64,000 nucleotides of DNA from Chloroflexota bacterium (lineage in GTDB: Bacteria; Chloroflexota; UBA6077; CF-72), in contig JAFAZN010000363.1 of the NCBI GenBank assembly GCA_019239775.1, positions 1-64,000 on the forward strand. The letters are read 5' to 3'. Below are positions 1 to 9,106 of the stretch, in pieces. The number at the start of each line of letters is the position of its first letter. The stretch's first letter is position 1. The translations under genes and the position numbers were made by a program. Below the pieces are notes generated by a model. It did not search any database, was not told where the DNA came from, and saw only the letters and a list, made by a program, of their open reading frames with translations.

Positions 1-2
1 TG

Positions 3-806
3 CGCAACTTCGGCCAGCGGCGGTACTTGCAGGGACACCGTGGCCACGCCGATCACCGCGTCCACGGACGTGACGCCGAGGAGCGCGAGGCTCGCACGCC
101 TCAGGTGACGTTGGGTGCGAAATGCCTCGACCGTGAGCCACAAAACCAAGCCGAAGCCGACGTAGGCCAGCAGTCGGTGGTACAGCTGAACGTCGGCCAA
201 CGGATCGCGGCCGAATGGCAAGATCCCGAGCCCGTTGCAATCGGGGAACACACCGCTGCATGCCCAACCCGCACCGACCGCCTGGACGGCAGCGCCGCTG
301 AGCCCGACCGCAAACAACACGAATGCGGTGACTTCTGCGACTCGCTTGAAGAGGTCGGCCTGAGGCGCATCGACGCGCTGTGCACCGGGCGGGCCGATCA
401 TCCAGGTGCTGGCAGCCCAGGCGCTGCTTCCAAGGACGATTAGGCCGAGGCCGTCCGCGGTCACTTCACCGAGCGTGAGCAGGTCCAGCGTGTTCAGAAC
501 GGCGGCGGCGATGGCGCGGACCGCGTACAGGAGTGGCGCCAACGTGGCCGCGAGCAAGAGGCCTGAATCGAAGCGGCGCGTCAGCCAAGCAGCTGCGCAC
601 ACGGCCGCAACAAGCACGGCAGCCACGACCGTGACGACAGCGTCGACGCTATCGAGCCACGCTATCGCAGGTAGGGCGCGCGCGGCACTGTCGAGCACCA
701 GCGCGAACGCGCACACGAGCGACGCGGCCACCGCCAACGCGCGCAGGGCGACGCGCGGCGTGGCCAGGATGGCGGCGGGCGAACGTGCGGTGACGACGAG
801 CGCCAT
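3..806 (-). CDS. COX15/CtaA-like haem A synthase family membrane protein (3' end cut by window edge)
   Basis: Not in ORF track because it runs off the window. Minus-strand frame from ATG at 806 is open to the edge: MALVVTARSPAAILATPRVALRALAVAASLV...GWACSGVFPDCNGLGILPFGRDPLADVQLYHRLLAYVGFGLVLW. Multi-TM with paired Cys and HR motif; next to cox genes. Confidence 0.7.
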   Translation of the reverse strand, partial: MALVVTARSPAAILATPRVALRALAVAASLVCAFALVLDSAARALPAIAWLDSVDAVVTVVAAVLVAAVCAAAWLTRRFDSGLLLAATLAPLLYAVRAIAAAVLNTLDLLTLGEVTADGLGLIVLGSSAWAASTWMIGPPGAQRVDAPQADLFKRVAEVTAFVLFAVGLSGAAVQAVGAGWACSGVFPDCNGLGILPFGRDPLADVQLYHRLLAYVGFGLVLWLTVEAFRTQRHLRRASLALLGVTSVDAVIGVATVSLQVPPLAEVA

Positions 807-811
807 AGTCG

Positions 812-2569
812 CTAATGTGTTGGCGCAGCCGTAGGCGGCGCGCCACTCTCCAGTGCGGGCCGGGTCTGGGTGGGTGCGAGCACAGCGAGGCGCAGGTCGC
901 GCAGCGGCCGCTCGGAGCGGATCCGCGGCAGGCTGGCGAAGTTGTACTCAGGCGGCGGCGACGTGGTGAGCCACTCCAGGGTGTTCCCCAGCCAGGGATC
1001 GTTGCCCGCGGCAGGCCCGCTGCGCCACGAGCTCAGCATGTTCCACACGAAGATCAGGACCGAAATACCCATCAGGAACGCGCCGATGGTCTCAACCACG
1101 TTCCAGGTAAGGAAACCAGTATCGACCGGGTAAGTCGCGATGCGGCGCTGCATGCCCATCACGCCCAGGATGTGCATCGGAAAGAACGTCAGGTTGAAGC
1201 CGACGATGAGCAACCAGAAATGCCACGCGGCCACACTCTCGCTATACAGGCGACCTGAGATCTTCGGAAACCAGTAGTACGAGGCGGCGAAGACAGCGAA
1301 CACACTACCGCCGAACAACACGTAATGGATATGCGCGACGATGAAGTACGTGTTGTGCAACTGGTAGTCGACCGGGACGACGGCCGAGTAGACCCCACTC
1401 AAGCCACCGATCACGAACATGGTCAAAAAGCCAACCGAGAACAGCAGCGGCGCCTTGAACTGCAGGTGGCCGCCCCACAGCGTGCCCGCCCAGTTGAAGA
1501 TCTTCACGCCTGTCGGAACGGCAATGAGCATGGTCATCAGCATGAAGAAGGTCTGGCTGATGACGGGTAGGCCGACCGTGAACATGTGGTGGGCCCACAC
1601 CAGGAAGCCAAGAAAGCCGATCGCGGCCGTAGAGTAAGCCACGGCTTTGTAGCCGAAGATCGGCTTGCGACTGAACACTGGCAGCACTTCAGAGATCACA
1701 CCAAAGTACGGCAGGATCATGATGTAGACGGCGGGGTGCGAGTAGAACCAGAAGCCGTGCTGATAGCCAATGACGTCGCCGCCGCCGTTGGGGTCGAAGA
1801 AGTGGGTACCCAGGTGGCGGTCCGCCAGCACCATGAGCAGGGCCGCGGCAAGCGCAGGCGTTGCGATCAATTGAATGAACGACGTGGTCAGGATCGCCCA
1901 CACGAACAGCGGCAGGCGATGCATGGTCATGCCTGGCGTACGCATGTTCAGGATGGTGACCAGGAAGTTCATCGAGCCCAGGATCGAGGAGGTGCCAAGG
2001 ATGATCACGCCGATCAGCCAGAGGCTCTCGCCGAAGGGGCTCTGGCCGTTGGTGCCGATAACGCTGAGAGGCGGATACGATGTCCAACCCGCATCGGCGG
2101 CTCCAGTTACGTACTTGCCGGTCGGGTCTGGGAACCAGAACCCTGAAATGATCAGCAGCCCGGCGGGCACGATCATCCAGAACGACAGGGCGTTGATCTT
2201 GGGAAACGCCACGTCGCGGGCGCCGATCATGAGCGGCACCAGGTAGTTGCCGAGACCGCCGACGCCGAAGGGGATGATGAACAGGAACAGCATCACCGAG
2301 GCGTGGATCGTGAAGATCTGGTTGTAAGTCTCGTCCTGGAATGGCGCCGACTCGGGCAACGCAAGCTGCGTACGCACCATCAGCGCCGCGATCCCGCCGA
2401 TCAGGAAGAAGATGAAGGTCGAAATGATGTACATCAGGCCGATCTTCTTGTGGTCGGTGGTGGTGAGCCAGGCGCCGATGCCTCGTCGCCGCGTGTGAGC
2501 CGGACGTCGTGGGCTGGGCGCGAGCGCGCCTGGCCGCGCAGCGACTGGTGGTGCAGCGGTTATCGCCAT
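812..2569 (-). CDS. ctaD: Cytochrome c oxidase subunit I, A2-type (YSHPAVY motif)
   Basis: 585 aa; haem-copper oxidase motifs WLTTTDHKKIGLMYI, YSHPAVYIMILPYFGVISEVLPVFSRKPIFGY, VWAHHMFTVG, HNTYFIVAHIHYVLFGG. Confidence 0.96.
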   Translation of the reverse strand: MAITAAPPVAARPGALAPSPRRPAHTRRRGIGAWLTTTDHKKIGLMYIISTFIFFLIGGIAALMVRTQLALPESAPFQDETYNQIFTIHASVMLFLFIIPFGVGGLGNYLVPLMIGARDVAFPKINALSFWMIVPAGLLIISGFWFPDPTGKYVTGAADAGWTSYPPLSVIGTNGQSPFGESLWLIGVIILGTSSILGSMNFLVTILNMRTPGMTMHRLPLFVWAILTTSFIQLIATPALAAALLMVLADRHLGTHFFDPNGGGDVIGYQHGFWFYSHPAVYIMILPYFGVISEVLPVFSRKPIFGYKAVAYSTAAIGFLGFLVWAHHMFTVGLPVISQTFFMLMTMLIAVPTGVKIFNWAGTLWGGHLQFKAPLLFSVGFLTMFVIGGLSGVYSAVVPVDYQLHNTYFIVAHIHYVLFGGSVFAVFAASYYWFPKISGRLYSESVAAWHFWLLIVGFNLTFFPMHILGVMGMQRRIATYPVDTGFLTWNVVETIGAFLMGISVLIFVWNMLSSWRSGPAAGNDPWLGNTLEWLTTSPPPEYNFASLPRIRSERPLRDLRLAVLAPTQTRPALESGAPPTAAPTH

Positions 2570-2594
2570 GGCGTCAGCTGGCTCCCTCCTGTTG

Positions 2595-3764
2595 TCACTT
2601 CAGCGTCTCGAGGTAGGCGACGATGTTGGTCGCCTCCTGGTCGGTCAGCCCGAGGTTCGGCATGATCGTGCCCGGCTTCAGGCCAGGCGGGTTCATGATC
2701 CACGCCTTGAGGTCGTTCGGGCCGTTGTTCGGCACCGCGCCACCCGCGATGCGATTGCGCGAAGCGACGCCGGCCAGGTTGGGGCCGATGGTGCCGTTGG
2801 CGCCTGGGATGTTCGGAATGGTGTGGCAACCACCGCAGCCCTTCTGCTGAATCAACTGAGCGCCTACCGCGGGATCACCGCCACCCGGGGCCGGTTGCGG
2901 CGGGTTGGCGGGTGCTGGCGCGCCTGGCACGGGCGCGGGCGAGACTGCAGGTAGTACAGACGGCTGGACGCCTGGTGAAGCCGCCGGTGCTGGTACCACA
3001 GGTGCCGCTGACGGGCTGGCTGCCGGGTTGGGCACGGGCGCCGCCGGCGCGGCCGCGCCGGATTGCTGTTGTTGGAGCCAGGTCTGGAAATCGGCGGGCG
3101 CCTGGGTGGTGACGCGGAACAACATGCCGCTGTGGCCTGCGCCGCACAGCATGGCGCAGACGCCGCGGAATTCGCCCACCTGGTTGGCCGTGAAGGTTAT
3201 GTGGTTGATGCGGCCGGGGTTCGCATCGATCTGACCGAACAGGTCGGGTACCCAAAAGCCGTGGATCACGTCGACTGCGGTCACGTCGAAGACGATTTGC
3301 TGGCCGGTGGGCAGGTGCAGGTCGTTGGTGGTTTTGACGCCGGAGTTGCCGTAGCCGAACTCCCACGAGAACTGTCGGCCGGTGACGGAGATGTGCATGA
3401 GGTTGGGATCGGTGGGAATCTGGCTCAGCTCACCGAGGCGCGTGACGGTGATGCCAAACAGGCCAATGAGGATCAGCGCGGGCACGGTGGCCCACATCAC
3501 TTCCAGGCGCGTATTGCCGTGGATCTGCGGCGGCTCCTGGGTTGGTAGCGGTGTTCTTCTTCTGAATCGCAGGCTGGAGTAGATCAGCAGGCCTTCGACC
3601 AGGATGAACACGATCGTCGCCAGGACCAGCGTGAACCAGAACAGCTGGCTGATCTGTTCGGCGCCGTCAGACGAAGGCGCGACCGGCCAGGGCTGGGCGG
3701 CGGCAGGCGAGGGGAGGGAGAGCGCTGCGAAAGCCAGCGGGACGGCGAGCAGCAGTCGACGCAT
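2595..3764 (-). CDS. ctaC: Cytochrome c oxidase subunit II fused to C-terminal cytochrome c domain
   Basis: CuA motif GVCAMLCGAGHSGM and haem c motif GCGGCHTI; signal peptide; ATG at 3764 preferred to the TTG at 3770. Confidence 0.95.
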   Translation of the reverse strand: MRRLLLAVPLAFAALSLPSPAAAQPWPVAPSSDGAEQISQLFWFTLVLATIVFILVEGLLIYSSLRFRRRTPLPTQEPPQIHGNTRLEVMWATVPALILIGLFGITVTRLGELSQIPTDPNLMHISVTGRQFSWEFGYGNSGVKTTNDLHLPTGQQIVFDVTAVDVIHGFWVPDLFGQIDANPGRINHITFTANQVGEFRGVCAMLCGAGHSGMLFRVTTQAPADFQTWLQQQQSGAAAPAAPVPNPAASPSAAPVVPAPAASPGVQPSVLPAVSPAPVPGAPAPANPPQPAPGGGDPAVGAQLIQQKGCGGCHTIPNIPGANGTIGPNLAGVASRNRIAGGAVPNNGPNDLKAWIMNPPGLKPGTIMPNLGLTDQEATNIVAYLETLK

Positions 3765-3937
3765 CAACAAACGCTACTCATCATGATAGCCATAGGCCCG
3801 CATCGTGCGGAGCCCACACCGCGGTGAACGCCGCACAGGGTCCGTGGGATGACTCTCCGCAGGGTGGCACTCCGTGGGCAACACTCCCGTGAGAGTCCAC
3901 CCCTCTGAGGAGTAGACTCGTCCGGTAGGGCGGCGTC

Positions 3938-4246
3938 ATGGAGAACAAGGGCGCGTTACTCACCGTCGCGATTCCGCTGGTTGCCTTCAAGATCTGGTTC
4001 GCAATCTTGCTGCTGATGTACGCGCCGACGCGCGACACGATGGTCTGGATCGCGGCCACGCACTGGACGCTGCTGATCGTGTTCGGCTTCATGATCGCGG
4101 CCGCCATCCCTGCGTACAGACTGCTGAAGGGTCGCCTCAAGCGCGGCCGCCTCCGCCGAGCCGAATTCATGGTCGAACCCGAGCCGAAGGTGGCTCAGTG
4201 CTCGGCCCTGTGGGAAACCGTGTCGCGACTCGAGGGCGGCGACTGA
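3938..4246 (+). CDS. Small two-TM membrane protein, hypothetical
   Basis: 102 aa, ATG start, hydrophobic segments then basic tail; convergent overlap with the gene ending at 4195. Confidence 0.6.
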   Translation: MENKGALLTVAIPLVAFKIWFAILLLMYAPTRDTMVWIAATHWTLLIVFGFMIAAAIPAYRLLKGRLKRGRLRRAEFMVEPEPKVAQCSALWETVSRLEGGD

Positions 4247-5280
4247 TCCGACTCAGGCCGGGTCGCCAACCAGAGCGCCCCAAAGCCGATGATGAAGATG
4301 CCGCAGACCGCTGCCAAGACCGCCTTGGCGATCGTGATCGGTCCGATCTCGAATTCGCTTTTGCCAAGTTGCAGAAGACTTGTTCCTAACGTTGAGATGA
4401 TCGCGGCGATCACCACAATCAACGCAGGCGGAATCAGAAACGGCAGCACTTTGTACTGAAATGGATCCGGCCCCGAAGCCAGCTCAGCGGCATCGGGCGG
4501 GGTCTGCGGCAGACCTGCAAAGGAGCCAACAATGCCACCCACCGCACCGCCAGCGAGGATGCCGCCGACGGCCAAAGCAGCCTGCCAGCCGCCAAAGTCC
4601 ACGTTGGGTAAGACTGGCGGCAACACGATCGCCAAGCCAGCGCCCACCAGCGCCCCAACGATAGCCCCGACCACGATTCCGGCCGCGCCGAAGTCCTCAG
4701 AATGCGCAACCGCCACCGCCTGCAACGGCTCGTCGTGGGTTAGGTCGGAAGCGATGGCCGCGTCGTCGGAAGACGTGTCGTAGAGCTGGCCCAGCGTGAA
4801 ACCGTAGATGAGGTGCAAGACCAGGTTCCCGAGCGGCACCAGCGGCCCAGCCGACAGAGCCCAACCGAGCATGTTGACCATCGCCGCGGGCAAGAGCACC
4901 AGCAACGACACCAACCATGGCAGCAGCGCGAAGCGCACGCCGCGTTCCCAACCCGGCCCGCGTCCGATCCACCAACTGAGGCCTCGGTTCCACTCGATAA
5001 ACCGTGCGTAGAGCAACGCCCAGACAATGCCGAGCACCACGTGAATCGCCAGGGCGTAGGCCGGGCGGCCGCTGCTGAAGCCGACGACTTCGTTATGAGT
5101 GAGCTGCCAGAGCCATTGCCGTAGCACGTCACCCTGCGAGTCTGCGGCGCCGTTCGCGAGCACGTAGGCGATCATCAACGCCGCCGTCGAGGTACCGATT
5201 GCAACGAACCCGGCGATGATGGCATCCGACAACCAGCGCTCACGAACGCGCGTGCGACGCTCGAGCGTTGCTTCAGTCAT
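4195..5280 (-). CDS. Hypothetical polytopic membrane protein in the cox cluster
   Basis: 361 aa with several TM stretches and a Gly-rich segment (GAIVGALVGAGLAIVL); stop abuts ctaG start side of cluster. Confidence 0.75.
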   Translation of the reverse strand: MTEATLERRTRVRERWLSDAIIAGFVAIGTSTAALMIAYVLANGAADSQGDVLRQWLWQLTHNEVVGFSSGRPAYALAIHVVLGIVWALLYARFIEWNRGLSWWIGRGPGWERGVRFALLPWLVSLLVLLPAAMVNMLGWALSAGPLVPLGNLVLHLIYGFTLGQLYDTSSDDAAIASDLTHDEPLQAVAVAHSEDFGAAGIVVGAIVGALVGAGLAIVLPPVLPNVDFGGWQAALAVGGILAGGAVGGIVGSFAGLPQTPPDAAELASGPDPFQYKVLPFLIPPALIVVIAAIISTLGTSLLQLGKSEFEIGPITIAKAVLAAVCGIFIIGFGALWLATRPESDQSPPSSRDTVSHRAEH

Positions 5281-6105
5281 CTATCTACTGGCTACCCCCT
5301 GTGTCACGCCCGGGCGCCGGTTCGCCGCTTCTTCGCGCGCGGCCCAGGCAAAGAACACCACACCCGTGGCGATCAGAAAATACACGCCACCGCCGACCCA
5401 CATGATCAGGCCGCCAAGCTGCTGATCTTCGAGCGCGCCCAATGCCGTCAGGCGTGGCGCCAGCTCATAGGTGATGTACAGCGGTGCGGATGCCATCGCG
5501 AGCAGCGCGCCGACCAACGATGCCGGAATCGTCTGCAGGAACAGATACAGCACCTGGCCCAGAGCCGGATACGGTACCGAGATCTCAGGCACCGGACTCA
5601 GTACGGGCATCCACATCAGCATAGCCGTCAATACGAATACCACGTGTTCGGCGGCATGCAATGGCTCGCTGGCGAGCGTGAGTTCGTAGAAGACCGGGAT
5701 GTGCGCGAAGGCGAAGATCAGGTTGAATCCGAAGAACGCGACGAGCGGGTGACGCGCCCAGCGCACGAAGCCTGCGAGGCGGGTGGCGGCGAGCAATTCG
5801 CGCAGCAACCAGGCTGGCATGCCGCCCAGCAGCAGCGGCGCGACACCGAGGATCAACAGCAGATGCTGCAGCATGTGCGCGGTGAACAGGTACTTGTCGC
5901 CGATCGTGTCGAGAGGACTTGCCAACGCCACGAGGGCGAGCGCCACGCCGCCGTAGAACGCAATCTGCTTCGGTGTCGAGACAGGCGTTGCAGCCACAAA
6001 CTTGTCCCTGTACGTCTGAGTGCACAGCCAGTACAGCGCCGCGACAGCAATTGCACCAGCCACCACACTCGGGGAGGGGCTGAATAACGCGAGGGTGGGT
6101 TCCAC
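5281..6105 (-). CDS. ctaG: Cytochrome c oxidase assembly factor CtaG (caa3_CtaG family)
   Basis: 274 aa; TAHMLQHLLLILGVAPLLLGGMPAWLLR and AEHVVFVLTAMLMWMPVL motifs. Confidence 0.9.
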   Translation of the reverse strand: MEPTLALFSPSPSVVAGAIAVAALYWLCTQTYRDKFVAATPVSTPKQIAFYGGVALALVALASPLDTIGDKYLFTAHMLQHLLLILGVAPLLLGGMPAWLLRELLAATRLAGFVRWARHPLVAFFGFNLIFAFAHIPVFYELTLASEPLHAAEHVVFVLTAMLMWMPVLSPVPEISVPYPALGQVLYLFLQTIPASLVGALLAMASAPLYITYELAPRLTALGALEDQQLGGLIMWVGGGVYFLIATGVVFFAWAAREEAANRRPGVTQGVASR

Positions 6106-6128
6106 GGTGTGGAGGGGCCTGGCGACCC

Positions 6129-6473
6129 CTAGGCGAGGTGGTGGGGTAGTGGGTACTGGCCAAACAGGAACATCAACGCGGTGATGATGGAGCCGCCCAC
6201 CATCAGGCCGAAGCCGAACACGCCGAGGAACAACGGGTGATCGAACTTCAAATGCATATAGAAACCAACCACCATCACGAACTTCGAGGCGGACAGGACG
6301 AGCAGCAGCGGAACGAGAAAGGCGCGCACCGACTCCTGGGTGTAGAAGAAGACCTCGGCGACCGTGATGATCGCCAGGATCACGCCAACAATGGTGTAGG
6401 TCTTTGCGCCTGGATGCGCGTGCTCAACCGCGTGTTCTTCGGCGTGGCCGTGGCCGTGATCAATCGTTGCCAT
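6129..6473 (-). CDS. ctaF: Cytochrome c oxidase subunit IV
   Basis: 114 aa; YTIVGVILAIITVAEVFFYTQES..KFVMVVGFYMHLKFDHPLF, downstream of subunit III. Confidence 0.88.
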   Translation of the reverse strand: MATIDHGHGHAEEHAVEHAHPGAKTYTIVGVILAIITVAEVFFYTQESVRAFLVPLLLVLSASKFVMVVGFYMHLKFDHPLFLGVFGFGLMVGGSIITALMFLFGQYPLPHHLA

Positions 6474-7123
6474 CAGTCAGGTATGAGATACACGAGCGTG
6501 AAGATCAGGATCCACACGATGTCGACGAAGTGCCAGTAGAGGCCGGCGATCTCCACGAGCAACGAGTGTTCCTGATGCAACTTGCCTCTGAACGAGTGCG
6601 TAACCAGCGAACCAAGCCAGAACACGCCGATCGCCACGTGCGTCCCGTGGAAGCCTGTCAGTGTGAAAAAGGTCGACCCGAACAGGTTGCGGCTCAAGGT
6701 CAAACCGTCGTGATAGAAAGTGGTGAACTCGTAGAACTGGCCGCCGAGGAAGACGCAACCGAGTAGGGCGGTGGCTGAGAGCCACACCCGCATGCGGCGC
6801 TCTTCGCCACGCTGAATAGAGGCCAGCGCGAGCACCATCGTCAAACTGCTCAGCAGCAGGACGAACGCGCTAACCGACGTGTACGGCACGTCGAAGGTCT
6901 CGCGCGGTAGCGGTCCGTCGATACTGCGGTTCTTGTAGACCATGTAGGTCGCGATTAGCGTGCCAAAGAACATGCAGTCCGACGCGAGGAACGCCCACAT
7001 CAACAACTTCCGGTTGTCGAGCCCCGTGCTGGTGTGCGGGTGTTCCAGGACCAGCGGCGCGCCAGCCGTTGCTGGCGGCGCGGCGCCTGTATCGACGATG
7101 ACCGGGACAGCGGTATGCGCCAT
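6473..7123 (-). CDS. ctaE: Cytochrome c oxidase subunit III
   Basis: GLDNRKLLMWAFLASDCMFFGTLIATYMVYKNRS..TGFHGTHVAIGVFWL..YWHFVDIVWILIFTLVYL; ATG at 7123 overlaps stop of ctaD2 (TAATG). Confidence 0.95.
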   Translation of the reverse strand: MAHTAVPVIVDTGAAPPATAGAPLVLEHPHTSTGLDNRKLLMWAFLASDCMFFGTLIATYMVYKNRSIDGPLPRETFDVPYTSVSAFVLLLSSLTMVLALASIQRGEERRMRVWLSATALLGCVFLGGQFYEFTTFYHDGLTLSRNLFGSTFFTLTGFHGTHVAIGVFWLGSLVTHSFRGKLHQEHSLLVEIAGLYWHFVDIVWILIFTLVYLIPD

Positions 7124-9063
7124 TACGCTGGCTCGAACGACCAGCCGTAGATGCTGCCGATCAGCAGCATCAGGCCAAGGATTGCGAAGATCGGAATCGT
7201 CACCGGACCAAACGAATCGGCAAACAGCAGGCCGCTGGCCATCGTCGCCAGTCCGACCGCGCACAGCAGCGGCCAGAACGATGGCGACGGCATGTGGATG
7301 ACCGGCGGTGCAGCATCGGGCGCCGCGACCGCGACAACGTCGTGCGCGGTTTCCGTCGCGTGACCAGGCCCGCCAGCCAGCGGCTCAACCTCGATCGGAT
7401 CGAGGTGCATGCGTTCCGGATGTTTCATGGCCCACCACGCGTCGCGCGAGTGCACCGTCGGGATACGCGCAAAGTTGTAAATGGGCGGGGGTGACGGGAT
7501 CGACCACTCGAGGGTGGCGCCATCCCACGGATCGTCGGGCGCGATCTCGCCGAAGCGCAAGCTGGTGAACAGATTGATCACGAACAGCAGAACTGAGAAG
7601 CCCAGACCGATCGCACCAATTGTCGAGAGCTGGTTCAGCTGGGTCACACCCAGGTCGGGACCATAGGTGTAGACGCGGCGCGGCATGCCCAGCAGCCCCG
7701 TCCAGTGCATCGGCATGAACGTGACGTTGAAGAAGATGAGGAATGTCCAGAAGTTCCATTGGCCAAGCGTCTCATTCGGCATGCGACCGCTCATCTTGGG
7801 GAACCAGTAATAGACGCCCGCGAAGAGCGCCATGATGCTGCCGCCAATCAACACGTAGTGGATGTGGGCAACGATGAAGTAGGTGTCGTGCTGGATGAGA
7901 TCAGCCGGTGGCGACGCGTGCATGATGCCGGTCACGCCACCAATGATGAACATGCTGATGAAGCCGACCGCGAACAGCATTGGTGTCTTGAAGCTGACCG
8001 ACCCTTTGAACATCGTGCCGATCCAGTTGAAGATCTTCACGCCGGTGGGCACGGCGATCAGCATCGTGCTGGAGGCAAACACCGCGTCGGCGATCGCGCC
8101 GAGGCCGACCGCGAACATGTGGTGCGCCCATACGCCAAAGGCAAGGAAGGCGATTGCGATACCCGAGTAGACCATTACGGCGTAGCCAAACAGCGGCTTG
8201 CGCGAGAACACCGGGATGATCTCGGAGACGATGCCCATGGCGGGCAAGATCAGGATGTACACCTCAGGATGGCCAAACACCCAGAAGAGGTGCTGCCACA
8301 GGACAGGGTCGCCACCATGGGGCACGCTGTAGAAGTTGGTGTCGAAGAAGCGGTCGAACATCAGCAGGATGAGTCCGACCGTGATCGACGGGAAGGCCAG
8401 CAGCAGGAGCACCATCGTGATGAGCGACATCCAGCAGAAAATGGGCAGCCGCATGAAGCCCAAGCCCGGCGCGCGCATGTTGACGATGGTTACGAAGAAG
8501 TTCAGGGCCGCGGCGATCGACGCGACGCCAAGGACCTGTAGGCCGAGCATCCAGAAGTCGATGCCAGGGCCGGGTGAGTATGTTCGGGTGGTCAGATTGG
8601 CATAGCCGAACCAGCCTGCGTCAGGCGCACCGCCGAGCAGAAAACTGATGTTCAGCATGATGCCGCCCAGGATGAACGCCCAGTAGCTGAAGGCGTTCAG
8701 GCGTGGGAAAGCCACGTCTCGGGCGCCAATCTGCAGCGGAATGATGAAGTTGAAGAACGAGGCACCCAGGGGCATGATCGCCAGGAAGATCATGGTCGTG
8801 GCGTGCATCGTGAATAGCGAGTTGAACATCTGGGCGCTGACCAGGTTGTTCTCGGGCGTCCAGAGCTGCAGGCGGATAACGAGCGCTTCGAGGCCGCCGA
8901 TCACGAAAAACGCGCCAGCTGAGACGCCGTACAGGATGCCGATGCGTTTGTGGTCGACGGTAGTCAGCCAGCTCCACAGGCCCTTGTAGGCGGGGTCTGC
9001 CAGTGTTGGCGGGGCGACGACCATTCCGCCAACGCGCGGCAGCGGTGCGCTAACTACGGCCAT
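7123..9063 (-). CDS. ctaD: Cytochrome c oxidase subunit I, A1-type (GHPEVY motif)
   Basis: 646 aa; WLTTVDHKRIGILY, FGHPEVYILILPAMGIVSEIIPVFSRKPLFGY, VWAHHMFAVG, HDTYFIVAHIHYVLIGG. Confidence 0.97.
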   Translation of the reverse strand: MAVVSAPLPRVGGMVVAPPTLADPAYKGLWSWLTTVDHKRIGILYGVSAGAFFVIGGLEALVIRLQLWTPENNLVSAQMFNSLFTMHATTMIFLAIMPLGASFFNFIIPLQIGARDVAFPRLNAFSYWAFILGGIMLNISFLLGGAPDAGWFGYANLTTRTYSPGPGIDFWMLGLQVLGVASIAAALNFFVTIVNMRAPGLGFMRLPIFCWMSLITMVLLLLAFPSITVGLILLMFDRFFDTNFYSVPHGGDPVLWQHLFWVFGHPEVYILILPAMGIVSEIIPVFSRKPLFGYAVMVYSGIAIAFLAFGVWAHHMFAVGLGAIADAVFASSTMLIAVPTGVKIFNWIGTMFKGSVSFKTPMLFAVGFISMFIIGGVTGIMHASPPADLIQHDTYFIVAHIHYVLIGGSIMALFAGVYYWFPKMSGRMPNETLGQWNFWTFLIFFNVTFMPMHWTGLLGMPRRVYTYGPDLGVTQLNQLSTIGAIGLGFSVLLFVINLFTSLRFGEIAPDDPWDGATLEWSIPSPPPIYNFARIPTVHSRDAWWAMKHPERMHLDPIEVEPLAGGPGHATETAHDVVAVAAPDAAPPVIHMPSPSFWPLLCAVGLATMASGLLFADSFGPVTIPIFAILGLMLLIGSIYGWSFEPA

Positions 9064-9106
9064 ATGCGCTCGAGCTCCTTCCTGGCGGGCGATCGTCCGT
9101 ACATGT

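Noticed and set aside
7705-8541. 278-aa plus-strand ORF
   Set aside because: Antisense to ctaD2; His/Asp/Arg-rich shadow frame.
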